Shown here: one piece after another, positions 10,965 to 18,495 of the stretch
How positions within the stretch are numbered: the first letter of the stretch is position 1
Layout of the letters: every line of letters starts with the position of its first letter
Source of the DNA: a virus
IMG/VR virus record: IMGVR_UViG_3300037189_012314
Coordinates: 1 to 20,857 of that record
Length of the DNA stretch: 20,857 nucleotides
Reading direction: 5' to 3' (one strand)
The notes under the pieces: model-generated
Seen by the model: the letters and a program-made list of their open reading frames with translations, nothing else
The model's database searches: none
Told to the model about the DNA's origin: nothing
Translations under genes and position numbers: made by a program

Positions 10965-11531
10965 ATGACAACATTAGTAGCAATTCAAGGTGACGGCTGG
11001 TCTGTTATCGGATGCGACTCTCGTGCATCTGGTGAAGATGGCCGTTATATGGAATTAGCAACACCTAAGATTGTTGATAACAACGGTGTGCTTATTGCTG
11101 TCTCTGGCGCATCCCGTGGTGGAAATATTACTCAATTTGGTTGGAAGCCACCAAAACCTCGTGCTAACGAGAATTTAGACATGTTTGTAACAAAGCGCTT
11201 TATTCCTGAGATGCGTGAAGCTTTTATTAAAGCCGGTTATGATGCCAAAGATGATGGCGATGCTGCAGGACACGACTCTAACCTAATTGTTTCAATTCGT
11301 GGCGTCCTTTACCCAATCTTTGAAGATTACTCTTGGGATCGTGAAGCCCGCAACGTTTACTACGCCGGTAGCGGCGGAGATGTGGCTCTTGGCGCACTTG
11401 AAGCTTTAGACTACTCTAAGGCTAAAAGTCCAGCGGCTGCCGAAAAAATCTTACGCAGAGCTGTAGAGATTGCCTGTAAGCACGATATTTATTCTGGCGG
11501 AAAGATCATTACACACATACAAGAAGCCTAA
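10965..11531 (+). CDS. Proteasome-beta/HslV-like Ntn hydrolase (188 aa)
   Basis: The product begins MTTLVAIQGDGWSVIGCDSR. After Met removal, Thr2 becomes the N-terminal nucleophile Thr1, and Asp18 falls exactly at the conserved Asp17 of proteasome subunits (GCDSRAS). Lys35 sits one position from Lys33. GSGGDVALGALEAL (about 145-158) matches the conserved GSG helix region. The length is close to HslV but short for 20S beta, and no separate propeptide exists. Related genes occur in actinophages, to my memory, near structural genes. Substrate unknown: virion maturation protease, host-proteasome mimic or amidase-type enzyme are possible. ATG 10965 follows GAGAGGG. Confidence 0.85.
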   Translation: MTTLVAIQGDGWSVIGCDSRASGEDGRYMELATPKIVDNNGVLIAVSGASRGGNITQFGWKPPKPRANENLDMFVTKRFIPEMREAFIKAGYDAKDDGDAAGHDSNLIVSIRGVLYPIFEDYSWDREARNVYYAGSGGDVALGALEALDYSKAKSPAAAEKILRRAVEIACKHDIYSGGKIITHIQEA

Positions 11532-11538
11532 TCCTTAA

Positions 11539-11572
11539 TATTATAGTCCAGTCCCTAAGTGCACCGGGACTG
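11539..11572 (+). promoter_or_regulatory. Possible promoter plus start-site hairpin
   Basis: TATTAT (11539-11544) is followed by CAGTCCC (11549-11555)/GGGACTG (11566-11572), the same order of -10 and hairpin as at 9005 and 9591. It precedes the 322-aa virion-type gene by 29 bases. No -35 is clear; a terminator for the upstream gene is an alternative, though no T-run follows. Confidence 0.4.
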
Positions 11573-11600
11573 AAAACCCTCTATATAGAAAAGGTAAATC

Positions 11601-12569
11601 ATGGCAACAAATAACAATGGCAACTTGGTGGATTCATCTGGCAACGTTGCAGTAGATTTTGTATGGGGTAATTTCCCTATGCAACCAAACGACGATCGCA
11701 CAGACGGAACCGCTTCAGTTGTAGTTGCAGCAAATGCATCTGACAACAATCAGTGGTCAGGATACTCAGTGTATCCAAGTGCTCGTCTTAACCCATCTTA
11801 TGATAGCCACGCTATCGCAGAAGCAGAGTGGGCTAACTACCCATCATTCATCGCAGCTGAAGGTAACTACATTGTTACTGCTGTATCTGGAGATGGAACA
11901 ACAGTTACATACACATCTCAAAACTACTTCAAGGGTGGAGAGACTGTAAACATTACAGGTCTTACAGCTTCAGCTTATAACCTTTCAAATGCAACAATTG
12001 CATCAGCTAACAAGCTTTCTTTCACTGTAACTAACTCAGCTAACGCTGGTTTGATCACAGGACAGTACGGCAAGGTTCAATCAACAACTGCTGTTACAGC
12101 AGCTGACGGTGCAGGCATTGCTTACATCGTAGTTCCTTCAGTACTTGGTAAGACAACTGCTCTTGCTATTGATGCTCTTAAGGATGCAGGCTACGAAGCA
12201 GCTAGCATCACAACAGCTACAGCTGCAACTAACACAGCTACACAACCAACTCAGATCAACGTTACTTCAACCACTGCTGCAACTGTAACAGTTGCTGGTG
12301 GAACAGGTACATGGCCAGTAGGTACAAAGGTAACTATTGCTACAGGTACAGGTATCCCAGCAGCACTTGTTGGAACTTGGACTGTAACAGGTGGTACTTC
12401 AAGCACACTTGTTATCGCAGGTTCAGGATGGACAGTCGCAGATTCAGGCGCTATCACACCTGGTACAAAGCTTACTGGTGCTACTGGAACAGTCAAGACC
12501 CAGTCAACAGCTGCAAACGCTTCATCTATCGCAACAACATCTACAATCACTATCACACCTTGGGCCTAA
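11601..12569 (+). CDS. Virion-type Ser/Thr/Ala-rich protein with beta repeats (322 aa)
   Basis: ATG 11601 follows AAAAGG. The N-terminus has a distinctive aromatic stretch (VAVDFVWGNFPMQPNDDR). Then comes a virion-type beta repeat (GGETVNITGLTASAYNLSNA, later SFTVTN) and a second one (WPVGTKVTIATGTGIPAALV, later GTWTVTGG). Between them, about residues 170-205, a PASTA-like segment (VVPSVLGKTTALAIDALKDA) resembles peptidoglycan-sensing domains. Composition is neutral and almost Cys-free. The strong terminator behind it suggests high expression. A head decoration protein or fibre component that touches the cell wall is plausible; a terminal catalytic domain is not seen. Confidence 0.75.
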   Translation: MATNNNGNLVDSSGNVAVDFVWGNFPMQPNDDRTDGTASVVVAANASDNNQWSGYSVYPSARLNPSYDSHAIAEAEWANYPSFIAAEGNYIVTAVSGDGTTVTYTSQNYFKGGETVNITGLTASAYNLSNATIASANKLSFTVTNSANAGLITGQYGKVQSTTAVTAADGAGIAYIVVPSVLGKTTALAIDALKDAGYEAASITTATAATNTATQPTQINVTSTTAATVTVAGGTGTWPVGTKVTIATGTGIPAALVGTWTVTGGTSSTLVIAGSGWTVADSGAITPGTKLTGATGTVKTQSTAANASSIATTSTITITPWA

Positions 12570-12587
12570 TAAACCCTCAAGTAAAAG

Positions 12588-12614
12588 GCCGGGAGTTCAC
12601 ACTCCCGGCTTTTT
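12588..12614 (+). terminator. Strong intrinsic terminator
   Basis: GCCGGGAGT-tcac-ACTCCCGGC (9 perfect bp, tetraloop) is followed by TTTTT. It ends the 322-aa gene and is the clearest classical terminator in the window. Confidence 0.9.
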
Positions 12615-12636
12615 GCTTTAGTGGGATACTATTCCT

Positions 12637-12834
12637 ATGACCGATTTAATGGTAGAAGAAGAGCTAGTATTAAACCTCAGGGAAAGCTGTGATCAATGCT
12701 CAGCAAGGGCATTTGTTATGGTAATCTTGCCCTACGGAGACCTAACTTTCTGTATGCACCATTATAATCAGAACGCCCAAGCACTTACAGACCAGGGCGG
12801 AATTGCTAAACTTTTGTCTGTAAATGAAGACTAG
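12637..12834 (+). CDS. Actinobacterial-type zinc protein, DUF7455-like (65 aa)
   Basis: The product has LRESCDQCSARAFVMVILPY followed by GDLTFCMHH: C18-DQ-C21, a two-stranded beta turn, then C39-MH-H42. This matches a small family I associate with Actinobacteria and their phages (DRCDxCxAxAxVRVxLxxGxLxFCxHH), which I recall as DUF7455. It is a single zinc-binding domain of unknown role. The Shine-Dalgarno (GTGGGA) is weak and the start lies 22 bases after the terminator, so it may have its own promoter. Confidence 0.75.
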   Translation: MTDLMVEEELVLNLRESCDQCSARAFVMVILPYGDLTFCMHHYNQNAQALTDQGGIAKLLSVNED

Positions 12835-12846
12835 ATCGGAAATCAT

Positions 12847-13632
12847 ATGAATTTTGGTAAAGGCGGACAAAATATTGTTCAAGCCGGAAACAATAACCCT
12901 AACGTATTCAAGGGTGCCGGTAATATTTTTGGATCTATTCTTGACATGAAGCTTTGGAAGCAAAAGCAAGATTATTTACACCAAAACCGTAAAGACCTTG
13001 AAACTCATAAGGCCGGTGTACGTGTAGCATCAAATTATGCTGAAGGAATGCTAGCACCTCAAATGTGGGGTCAATGGCATGATTATGCAAATAAAACTCA
13101 TGAACAACATTTTAAAGAGACTGGCGAATGGCACCCAAGCTATGACGAGAAGAGCATGTCTCCTAAAGATTACCTACACCCTACATTGCAGGGCCATGTA
13201 GAAAAATACGGAATTGTTACAAGTAAGCAAGGGCCTATGCCTGGAGCTCCAACTCGAGGTGAAATCTTTAACAGGACTAGAGGAGACGGTGGAAATACCC
13301 CGGTTGAATCTAAAACAGAAAATAAAGTAGATACTTCATCTGCGGTTGCTTCCTCACCGGTTCGTGGATTTAACCCTGAAGAAAATGATATCCAATCAGC
13401 TTTGCATCAAAACAATGCTACAAATTATTTCCCATTTGAATCCACTGCAGGTTCATCTGGTAAGTTTAGCCCAACAAAATTTGATAACGAACAACCTGTA
13501 TTTAGTGAGCTAGATGCAGAAGATATTCGTGCGGAAAATAAGAAAACACCTTTTGATACAAGAGCAGGATATAAAGAGCGTACATCCCATCTAACAGATG
13601 GCATTAACGACGGAACAGGCGGAAATAAGTAA
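12847..13632 (+). CDS. Hypothetical hydrophilic protein (261 aa)
   Basis: The start ATG 12847 has CGGAAA upstream (weak). The N-terminal ~125 residues look folded: MNFGKGGQNIVQAGNNNPNV, a helix (ILDMKLWKQKQDYLHQNRKD), and an aromatic stretch (LAPQMWGQWHDYANKTHEQH). From about residue 145 it is a charged, low-complexity, disordered tail rich in Asn, Ser, Glu and Thr. The stop overlaps the next start as TAATG. An internal virion or scaffold-type role is possible from position alone; no family recognised. Confidence 0.7.
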   Translation: MNFGKGGQNIVQAGNNNPNVFKGAGNIFGSILDMKLWKQKQDYLHQNRKDLETHKAGVRVASNYAEGMLAPQMWGQWHDYANKTHEQHFKETGEWHPSYDEKSMSPKDYLHPTLQGHVEKYGIVTSKQGPMPGAPTRGEIFNRTRGDGGNTPVESKTENKVDTSSAVASSPVRGFNPEENDIQSALHQNNATNYFPFESTAGSSGKFSPTKFDNEQPVFSELDAEDIRAENKKTPFDTRAGYKERTSHLTDGINDGTGGNK

Positions 13633-16067
13633 TGGCTGGTCAATTTGATAAGTGGAAAAAGATTCTCTCAACATCTGATTCACGTCCAGATAGGTACAGG
13701 CGTGAGCCGGATGTTAATGCAGAGGGAAGAATTACTCGCACATACCCAGAGATTGTTGCGCCAGCTCCTACCTTTAAGGGATCAGATGAAGATCCTAATA
13801 AGAACCGCTCTCTACCTGTAAACGCAGATCTTAAAGCACAAGAAGATAGCCTTAATATAGGACAACATGCTGTTGATACTCAATGGGGTGAAGTAGCTAA
13901 AAATACTCGCAAGCGTATGCTTGAAGGCCTTAAGACTACAACAATGCGCCTTGACGAGAATACAGGTGAGGCATATGATCTAGAAGATCGTAAGCCAACT
14001 CCATCAGGTCGTGTTAAGCCTGCACGTAAAGCTAACCCTAAGTATTTAGCTGCGGATGTTCAACGTCAAAATGAAGATCTTGCAACCTTTACTGAGGCAG
14101 ATCGTCGTAACTCAGGCATTATCCGTAACGATGACAAACTAGCTGAAGAATCATTTAACGACCGTGAAGCAAAATCTGGTTCAACACTTCGTTCAGTAAA
14201 CGGCTACACATATGATCTTAGAGAATTTTCTAATAACGGTGATATGGATCCTCTTGAAAAGGGCGGACCAATGCGCCAAGAGCGCCCTTCTACTCACGAT
14301 CTAGAACAAGAAACTTGGGGCGACTCATTAGAGGACGCTAGAGAAAAAGGTCGTGCTAAAGGAAAAACTTATAGGCAAGTCCCCCCTGCACCAGTTCAAT
14401 CTGGTCCATCTAGTATTGTTCCAACAAAGCCTTTAAATAGCAAGATGGCTGAAACTAGGGAAGAAGAAGTAGAGCCAGAAGAGAGCGCTGAAGATACTGC
14501 TCAAAGAGTACAGCTCAAAGAAGTACGTGAATACGAACAAAAGAGCAAGGGCCCAACTAAGGTTGAATATGGCGATACTCTTTCTGAAGCTAACAAGCGT
14601 AGTAAGTTTGGCCCACGTAAAACAAGAATTGAAGAACGTCCAGTATATGAGCGTCCAAAGGCCTACACTGAAGGCGATATTGATGAATCCGCCGCATACG
14701 AAGGTGACTGGAAAAAGAATTCTAAGACTGGAAAAGTTGAGCGTATTGATACAGGAAAGCTTAAGCCAGGATATGATGATCCTAATAGCATTCTAAGTAC
14801 AACTATGCGTGAAGAAGACCTAGAGGGTCCTGCAGCCCCTGCTGGAACTAAAAAGGTTAAAGTTATTTCTCCACGTGAGTCTCTTCCATATGACAAGCCA
14901 GAAGTTACTAAGCCTGGACATGTAATTCCACCAATCATGATTGACACTTATACAAGTGGAGAATCTGATGAAGGTAAAACTCTTGAAGAGATCGAAGAGG
15001 CAGATAGCAAGAAAAATAAGAACCTTATTCCTCCTCTAAGTACTACTGTTTACGATCCTAACAACATGCCAGGAAAAAACACTACCGGTAGAACTCCTCA
15101 ACGCCGTGCAGTTCAAGCGGCTATTCGTTCACAGCGTGCTGCTGATCTTGCTGCTGAAGGCAAGACTATGACTACGGTTCGCCCTGAAATCATGGATTCT
15201 GCAAAAGCTCTTGCAAAAACTTCTAGGTTTGGCATTACTGATGAATCATACTTTGACACACCTGAGTTTTTGGATCACCCAGCTATTCAGGAAGCCACCA
15301 TTGCTCACGCAACCGGTACTCACCATGACTTTAGCTTAGTTCAAAATGCTTTGGGTAAGGTTGCTCCAGAAGCACAACGTCGTAGAGAAGCATGGTATAA
15401 AGTTGCACAACGCAAGTTAAATGGAAAAGCTGAAAAAAAGAAGGGTGAGTTTGAAGTACTTCAATCTCTAGTTGGTAAAGGACGCTCTATTACCGGAGTT
15501 ACAAGAAATATTGAATCCGGTAAAAAAGCAGGAATTACCATTAATGGTCAATCTCCTACACTTGCTGAGCCAGCACCTATTGCAGATGTAAGAACCCCCA
15601 CACGTGCAGCTGATCGCAGAACGCATGCAAATACTGCGGCTAACCTTATGTTCCAGCAACAGCAGGCCGCAAGAGACGTTCATAAGCAATTTACTCAGAA
15701 TCCATTAAGCACTACAACAATGCGCCTTAATGAAAGCACTGGCGAGGCGTATGATACTGATAACGAAGAAGAGCTATTGGCTAATACAGCAAACTCTTCT
15801 GGTGGTACTACAGCCGGTATTGCTCCTGCAGGTTCAGATACCGTTACTGTTAGCAACAGGAACAAACCTGGTGTGGCTCCGGTAACTCGTCCATTTAACC
15901 CTGTAGAACTTAGGAATAAAAAGAATGTGCCATCTGTAGATGATTCCCGTACCGGTGCTTTAGGATCTACAGGAACAACATCAGTTTCAGTCCCAAGAAA
16001 TTCTGAAAATTATGCAGACACTATTATGCAAAGACTTCAGGCTGGTAAAAAAGACTCTGACGAGTAG
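13632..16067 (+). CDS. Large disordered charged protein with repeat motifs (811 aa)
   Basis: ATG 13632 overlaps the previous stop. The whole protein is rich in Lys, Glu, Asp, Arg, Pro and Thr, without Cys or hydrophobic core segments, and is therefore predicted disordered. Two copies of a motif TTTMRL(D/N)E(N/S)TGEAYD occur at residues 102-116 and 694-708. Shorter relatives are ILSTTMREED (about 388), PPLSTTVYDP (about 469) and KTMTTVRPE. A more ordered helical part lies about residues 560-620 (SYFDTPEFLDHPAIQEATIA). The 811 residues exceed TerL in size. It could be an internal head or scaffold-like protein, or bind a partner through the STTMR motifs. Family unknown. Confidence 0.75.
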   Translation: MAGQFDKWKKILSTSDSRPDRYRREPDVNAEGRITRTYPEIVAPAPTFKGSDEDPNKNRSLPVNADLKAQEDSLNIGQHAVDTQWGEVAKNTRKRMLEGLKTTTMRLDENTGEAYDLEDRKPTPSGRVKPARKANPKYLAADVQRQNEDLATFTEADRRNSGIIRNDDKLAEESFNDREAKSGSTLRSVNGYTYDLREFSNNGDMDPLEKGGPMRQERPSTHDLEQETWGDSLEDAREKGRAKGKTYRQVPPAPVQSGPSSIVPTKPLNSKMAETREEEVEPEESAEDTAQRVQLKEVREYEQKSKGPTKVEYGDTLSEANKRSKFGPRKTRIEERPVYERPKAYTEGDIDESAAYEGDWKKNSKTGKVERIDTGKLKPGYDDPNSILSTTMREEDLEGPAAPAGTKKVKVISPRESLPYDKPEVTKPGHVIPPIMIDTYTSGESDEGKTLEEIEEADSKKNKNLIPPLSTTVYDPNNMPGKNTTGRTPQRRAVQAAIRSQRAADLAAEGKTMTTVRPEIMDSAKALAKTSRFGITDESYFDTPEFLDHPAIQEATIAHATGTHHDFSLVQNALGKVAPEAQRRREAWYKVAQRKLNGKAEKKKGEFEVLQSLVGKGRSITGVTRNIESGKKAGITINGQSPTLAEPAPIADVRTPTRAADRRTHANTAANLMFQQQQAARDVHKQFTQNPLSTTTMRLNESTGEAYDTDNEEELLANTANSSGGTTAGIAPAGSDTVTVSNRNKPGVAPVTRPFNPVELRNKKNVPSVDDSRTGALGSTGTTSVSVPRNSENYADTIMQRLQAGKKDSDE
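13935..13979 (+). repeat. Coding repeat, copy 1 (TTTMRL...GEAYD)
   Basis: A 45-base segment whose first 18 bases (ACTACAACAATGCGCCTT) are identical to copy 2 at 15711. Most of the remaining differences are synonymous or conservative, indicating an old duplication kept at protein level. Confidence 0.85.
15711..15755 (+). repeat. Coding repeat, copy 2 (TTTMRL...GEAYD)
   Basis: Second copy of the 45-base motif in the same reading frame, about 1.8 kb downstream of copy 1. Both are followed by an acidic stretch (LEDRK and TDNEEE). Confidence 0.85.
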
Positions 16068-16078
16068 TAGGGTTTAAA

Positions 16079-16255
16079 ATGTCACGTTTAGAGGTTTTTA
16101 CCCCACAACCTGTTGAGAATAAAATGCCTGCTAATCTTCGCTATAAAGCAAGAGAGGCTGCCGAATATCTTACTGGGTTGAAGCCTACCCAAGCTGATGA
16201 CTCACACGTTATCACACGTCAAAAGTATGGCCGTTCATCAGGGACAAATAACTAA
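16079..16255 (+). CDS. Small basic hypothetical protein (58 aa)
   Basis: Missed by length-based calling. ATG 16079 follows AGGG and the stop overlaps the next start (TAATG). The product begins MSRLEVFTPQPVENKMPANL and has a central helix (RYKAREAAEYLTGLK). It ends basic (TRQKYGRSSGTNN). It starts the chain of five coupled small genes leading to the HNH nuclease. Function unknown. Confidence 0.75.
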   Translation: MSRLEVFTPQPVENKMPANLRYKAREAAEYLTGLKPTQADDSHVITRQKYGRSSGTNN

Positions 16256-16539
16256 TGGGACGCTCTCGTAAAGAACTTCACTATGGATCAAGAGATGGCG
16301 ATGGCAGAATTATTCGTAAGTCTGTAACCGACCGTAGCTCTAAGTCTGCACGCCCTTGGAATGATCCAGAGGTAGTTGATGCTTCTGAGCGTTATGGCAA
16401 ACCATTTTCCAGCTTTAAAGGCGTTGTATCCCACGAAAACGCTCTTGAAGGCATGGGATCATTAAATGAGTCAGAACGTATGACTTGCAATTTTTGTGGT
16501 AGATTTAAGTCACATCCAGATCATGAAGGGCACTTCTAA
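16255..16539 (+). CDS. Basic protein with C-terminal Cys2His-type knuckle (94 aa)
   Basis: Begins MGRSRKELHYGSRDGDGRII, strongly basic at first. The last 20 residues (MTCNFCGRFKSHPDHEGHF end) hold C-NF-C followed by three His, a possible zinc finger. The middle (GKPFSSFKGVVSHENALEGM) is neutral. Coupled by TAATG on both sides. It could bind nucleic acid during packaging or assembly; this is inference from composition and place. Confidence 0.75.
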   Translation: MGRSRKELHYGSRDGDGRIIRKSVTDRSSKSARPWNDPEVVDASERYGKPFSSFKGVVSHENALEGMGSLNESERMTCNFCGRFKSHPDHEGHF

Positions 16540-16844
16540 TGTCAAAATCACCAGCATGGCAGCGTAAAGAAGGACAGAATCCTAAAGGCGGTTTAAACGC
16601 TAAGGGTCGTGCTTCTGCTAAAAAAGAAGGACACAATCTTAAAGCACCAGTAAAGTCTGGTGATAATCCACGTCGTGCTTCATTCCTAGCACGCATGGGA
16701 AATGCATCGGGGCCAGAGCACAAGCCAAATGGTGAGCCAACACGTTTGTTGCTCTCATTACAAGCTTGGGGTGCATCTTCTAAGGCTGATGCTAAAAAGA
16801 AAGCTGCTGCTATCTCTAAGCGTAATAAAGGTAAGAAGAAGTAA
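16539..16844 (+). CDS. Lys-rich conserved phage protein, DUF6321-like (101 aa)
   Basis: Contains KGGLNAKGRASAKKEGHNLK, then APVKSGDNPRRASFLARMG, then GEPTRLLLSLQAWG and a Lys/Ala tail. The order GGLxAKGR - LKxPVK - RRxSFxARM - PTRxALxxW matches a small phage protein family that I recall as DUF6321. No enzymatic motif. Its very high Lys content suggests contact with DNA or with acidic virion parts. TAATG-coupled on both sides. Confidence 0.75.
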   Translation: MSKSPAWQRKEGQNPKGGLNAKGRASAKKEGHNLKAPVKSGDNPRRASFLARMGNASGPEHKPNGEPTRLLLSLQAWGASSKADAKKKAAAISKRNKGKKK

Positions 16845-17002
16845 TGGCTAAAAAAGTTTGGGATACTCCTGACCCAACAAAAAAGGATAAGAAGCTTTCA
16901 CTTAAGAAAAAAGCTGCTGCTAAAGCTCGTGCTAAGGCTGCAGGTCGTCCATACCCTAATCTTGTAGATAATATGAACGCTGCAAAGAAAAAGGGCAAAT
17001 AA
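16844..17002 (+). CDS. Lys/Ala-rich histone-tail-like protein (52 aa)
   Basis: Not in length-limited ORF lists. Begins MAKKVWDTPDPTKKDKKLSL and continues with KKKAAAKARAKAAGRPYPNL, a Lys/Ala/Pro composition like histone H1 tails. A short, possibly structured tail (VDNMNAAKKKGK) ends it. Start and stop are both TAATG junctions. DNA binding is a reasonable guess from charge only. Confidence 0.75.
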   Translation: MAKKVWDTPDPTKKDKKLSLKKKAAAKARAKAAGRPYPNLVDNMNAAKKKGK

Positions 17003-17298
17003 TGGCTACTAAGAAAAAAGAAGTAGCTGGTGGCAAAGAATATAAAGGATCCGCTGCTAATGGCGGCCGCAAAATTATTGTTGAGCACTACAAGGATTCA
17101 CACGGTAAGTGGCACACTACCTCTAAGAATGCTGCTAAGGCTAAATATGAAAAGAAGCATGGCAAGCTACCTAAGGGAACTGACGTAGACCACAAAGATA
17201 ATAATCATGATAATGATTCAACCAGCAATCTGCGCCCGCTCAAGCATGGCAAGAATACTGCCAAGGAGAACAGGCGCAGAGCCGGAAAGAAATCTTAG
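17002..17298 (+). CDS. HNH endonuclease (98 aa)
   Basis: The C-terminal part has the HNH pattern: D61-V-D-H64-KDNNHDND, N76-L-RPL, H82 and N85-TAKEN90. H64 is the likely general base, with the Asn/His pair for metal. An N-terminal AP2-like or basic domain (IVEHYKDSHGKWHTTSKNAA) precedes it. The protein is short but complete. Phages often carry an HNH next to the terminase as a packaging cofactor, although free-standing homing nucleases also occur; the location supports the packaging role. Its last four bases overlap the convergent lysin gene. Confidence 0.85.
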   Translation: MATKKKEVAGGKEYKGSAANGGRKIIVEHYKDSHGKWHTTSKNAAKAKYEKKHGKLPKGTDVDHKDNNHDNDSTSNLRPLKHGKNTAKENRRRAGKKS

Positions 17299-17810
17299 AC
17301 CGAGGGTACTGCTTTCAACCAGTATTGAACCACTCCATTATATTGCTGGTTTGTTCCAGCTTTCCATGCTGTCCAGTTTTTGCCCTCAGCAGACATTTTA
17401 AAGGCTACTTGGGCGTTGGTTACAGGATCATATAGGTCAGAGGCTGAACTAAGCTTATATTGGCTTATACGGGCTTTTAAAGGCCCATACAGGTTCACTT
17501 GGAAGAGACCGTAGGAATTATCCCCGGTACGGGCATTGCCGTTGTGGGATAGGGGGTTTCCATGGGACTCCTTCATAGCAACTGCCCAAGCTGTTTTTAA
17601 AGCTTTTCCTTTAAAGCCGGTTAGGCGTAAAAGGTCATAAAGCTGCTCTTGGGTTAGCTTATGCATCTTGGAGTATTTCATTATGGGGCTCACGCACATG
17701 GGAGCTACCTTTGCTTTTACAGCATTAGCTGTTTGTGTAAATGTATTTGTTATGACCAAGGTAAAGGCCATAGCTATTACAAATAGTTTACGTTTTCCAT
17801 TAAATGTCAC
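17295..17810 (-). CDS. Secreted SLT-type lytic transglycosylase/lysozyme-like lysin (171 aa)
   Basis: Start GTG 17810 has AGGAGA a few bases upstream. Residues 1-30 form a Sec signal peptide (K-rich start, hydrophobic IAMAFTLVITNTF, end ANA30). The mature part has a helical stretch (KLTQEQLYDLLRLTGFKGKA), then the catalytic Glu81 in AVAMKESHGNPLSHNG, and NSYGLFQVNL (98-107), the SLT/goose-lysozyme-like signature. It would cleave the MurNAc-GlcNAc bond outside the membrane. A signal peptide means export does not need a holin. It is the only leftward gene in the right arm, so it is separately regulated; a tail-tip or superinfection role is an alternative. Confidence 0.85.
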   Translation of the reverse strand: MTFNGKRKLFVIAMAFTLVITNTFTQTANAVKAKVAPMCVSPIMKYSKMHKLTQEQLYDLLRLTGFKGKALKTAWAVAMKESHGNPLSHNGNARTGDNSYGLFQVNLYGPLKARISQYKLSSASDLYDPVTNAQVAFKMSAEGKNWTAWKAGTNQQYNGVVQYWLKAVPSV

Positions 17811-17843
17811 ACTATCTCCTAGGCTAGAGGGCCAACCCGAATC

Positions 17844-17868
17844 TTTTATCTACTGTCACTAGATAAAA
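17844..17868. promoter_or_regulatory. 9-bp inverted repeat upstream of the lysin gene
   Basis: TTTTATCTA-ctgtcac-TAGATAAAA lies 34-58 bases upstream of the lysin GTG. It could be an operator for that gene or the stem of a transcript end. The remaining 17869-18040 holds only a short AGGGA/TCCCT pair near 17930 and the next gene's ribosome-binding site. Confidence 0.55.
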
Positions 17869-18040
17869 AATAGCCCAGCGTCTGTCTGCCGAGCTAGTTG
17901 CAACCCTTTTGTTACGTAGTTAGTGTTAGGGAGGTTTATTTCCCTATATCTATCCTAGCAGTAAATACAGGGTTGGTGCAACCGCCAAACCAAAATATGG
18001 TGTAAGATATATCACATAAAAGTAAGGAAAAGGCATAAAT

Positions 18041-18217
18041 ATGGCAAAAACAGTAAAATGTATGAATTGCACTGATGATGCATACTATGGAGTTGACAAT
18101 CCTGGGGCTAACTATCAAACTTTCTGCAAGGTTCATCTACCACCCTTTTTAACAAAGTTTGCAAACCCAAACGACCTACATCCGATGATTAAGATCATAG
18201 CTAAGAATGTAAAATGA
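18041..18217 (+). CDS. 58-aa Cys/His protein
   Basis: ATG 18041 is preceded by AAGGAAAAGG. The product begins MAKTVKCMNCTDDAYYGVDN, with C7-MN-C10 and a second C29-KV-H32. This is the same knuckle plan as the 65-aa protein at 12637 (CxxC...CxxH). The rest is a Lys-rich tail. The stop overlaps the next start as ATGA. It opens the four-gene coupled series that ends with TerL. Confidence 0.75.
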   Translation: MAKTVKCMNCTDDAYYGVDNPGANYQTFCKVHLPPFLTKFANPNDLHPMIKIIAKNVK

Positions 18218-18495
18218 GAATTGTACAGAGGGTAGTAACAAAGCAGGGGCATCCAGTACCGTCTAGCTCTCATGCTCCTCGTGGACCATTTCCACCCGAG
18301 TTGTTTATAGAGCCAGAAATTATTACAGATTACACACCATTTGATGAAGAACACCCACGTGGTGCCACAGCACAGAACGATTTTAAATCGCCTAAGCTAT
18401 TTCGATGTTCTATCTGTGCTGTGATAGTATTAGAGAATGAAGTGCCAGATCACTGGTGCGATGGGGCGGATGAGGAAGATGGCGCAAACACATGA
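18214..18495 (+). CDS. Hypothetical protein with C-terminal knuckle (93 aa)
   Basis: ATGA overlap with the previous gene. N-terminal part MRIVQRVVTKQGHPVPSSSH is basic and Pro-rich; then an acidic Pro-rich stretch (PFPPELFIEPEIITDYTPFD). The C-terminus has C-SI-C (RCSICAVIVLENEVPDHWC) with H-W-C about 14 residues on, a possible zinc site. No family recognised. Confidence 0.7.
   Translation: MRIVQRVVTKQGHPVPSSSHAPRGPFPPELFIEPEIITDYTPFDEEHPRGATAQNDFKSPKLFRCSICAVIVLENEVPDHWCDGADEEDGANT

Noticed and set aside
12251-12556. 101-aa leftward ORF and other frames over the 322-aa gene
   Set aside because: Antisense and shifted frames arising from the regular ACA/GCT/GTA codon use of the virion-type gene.
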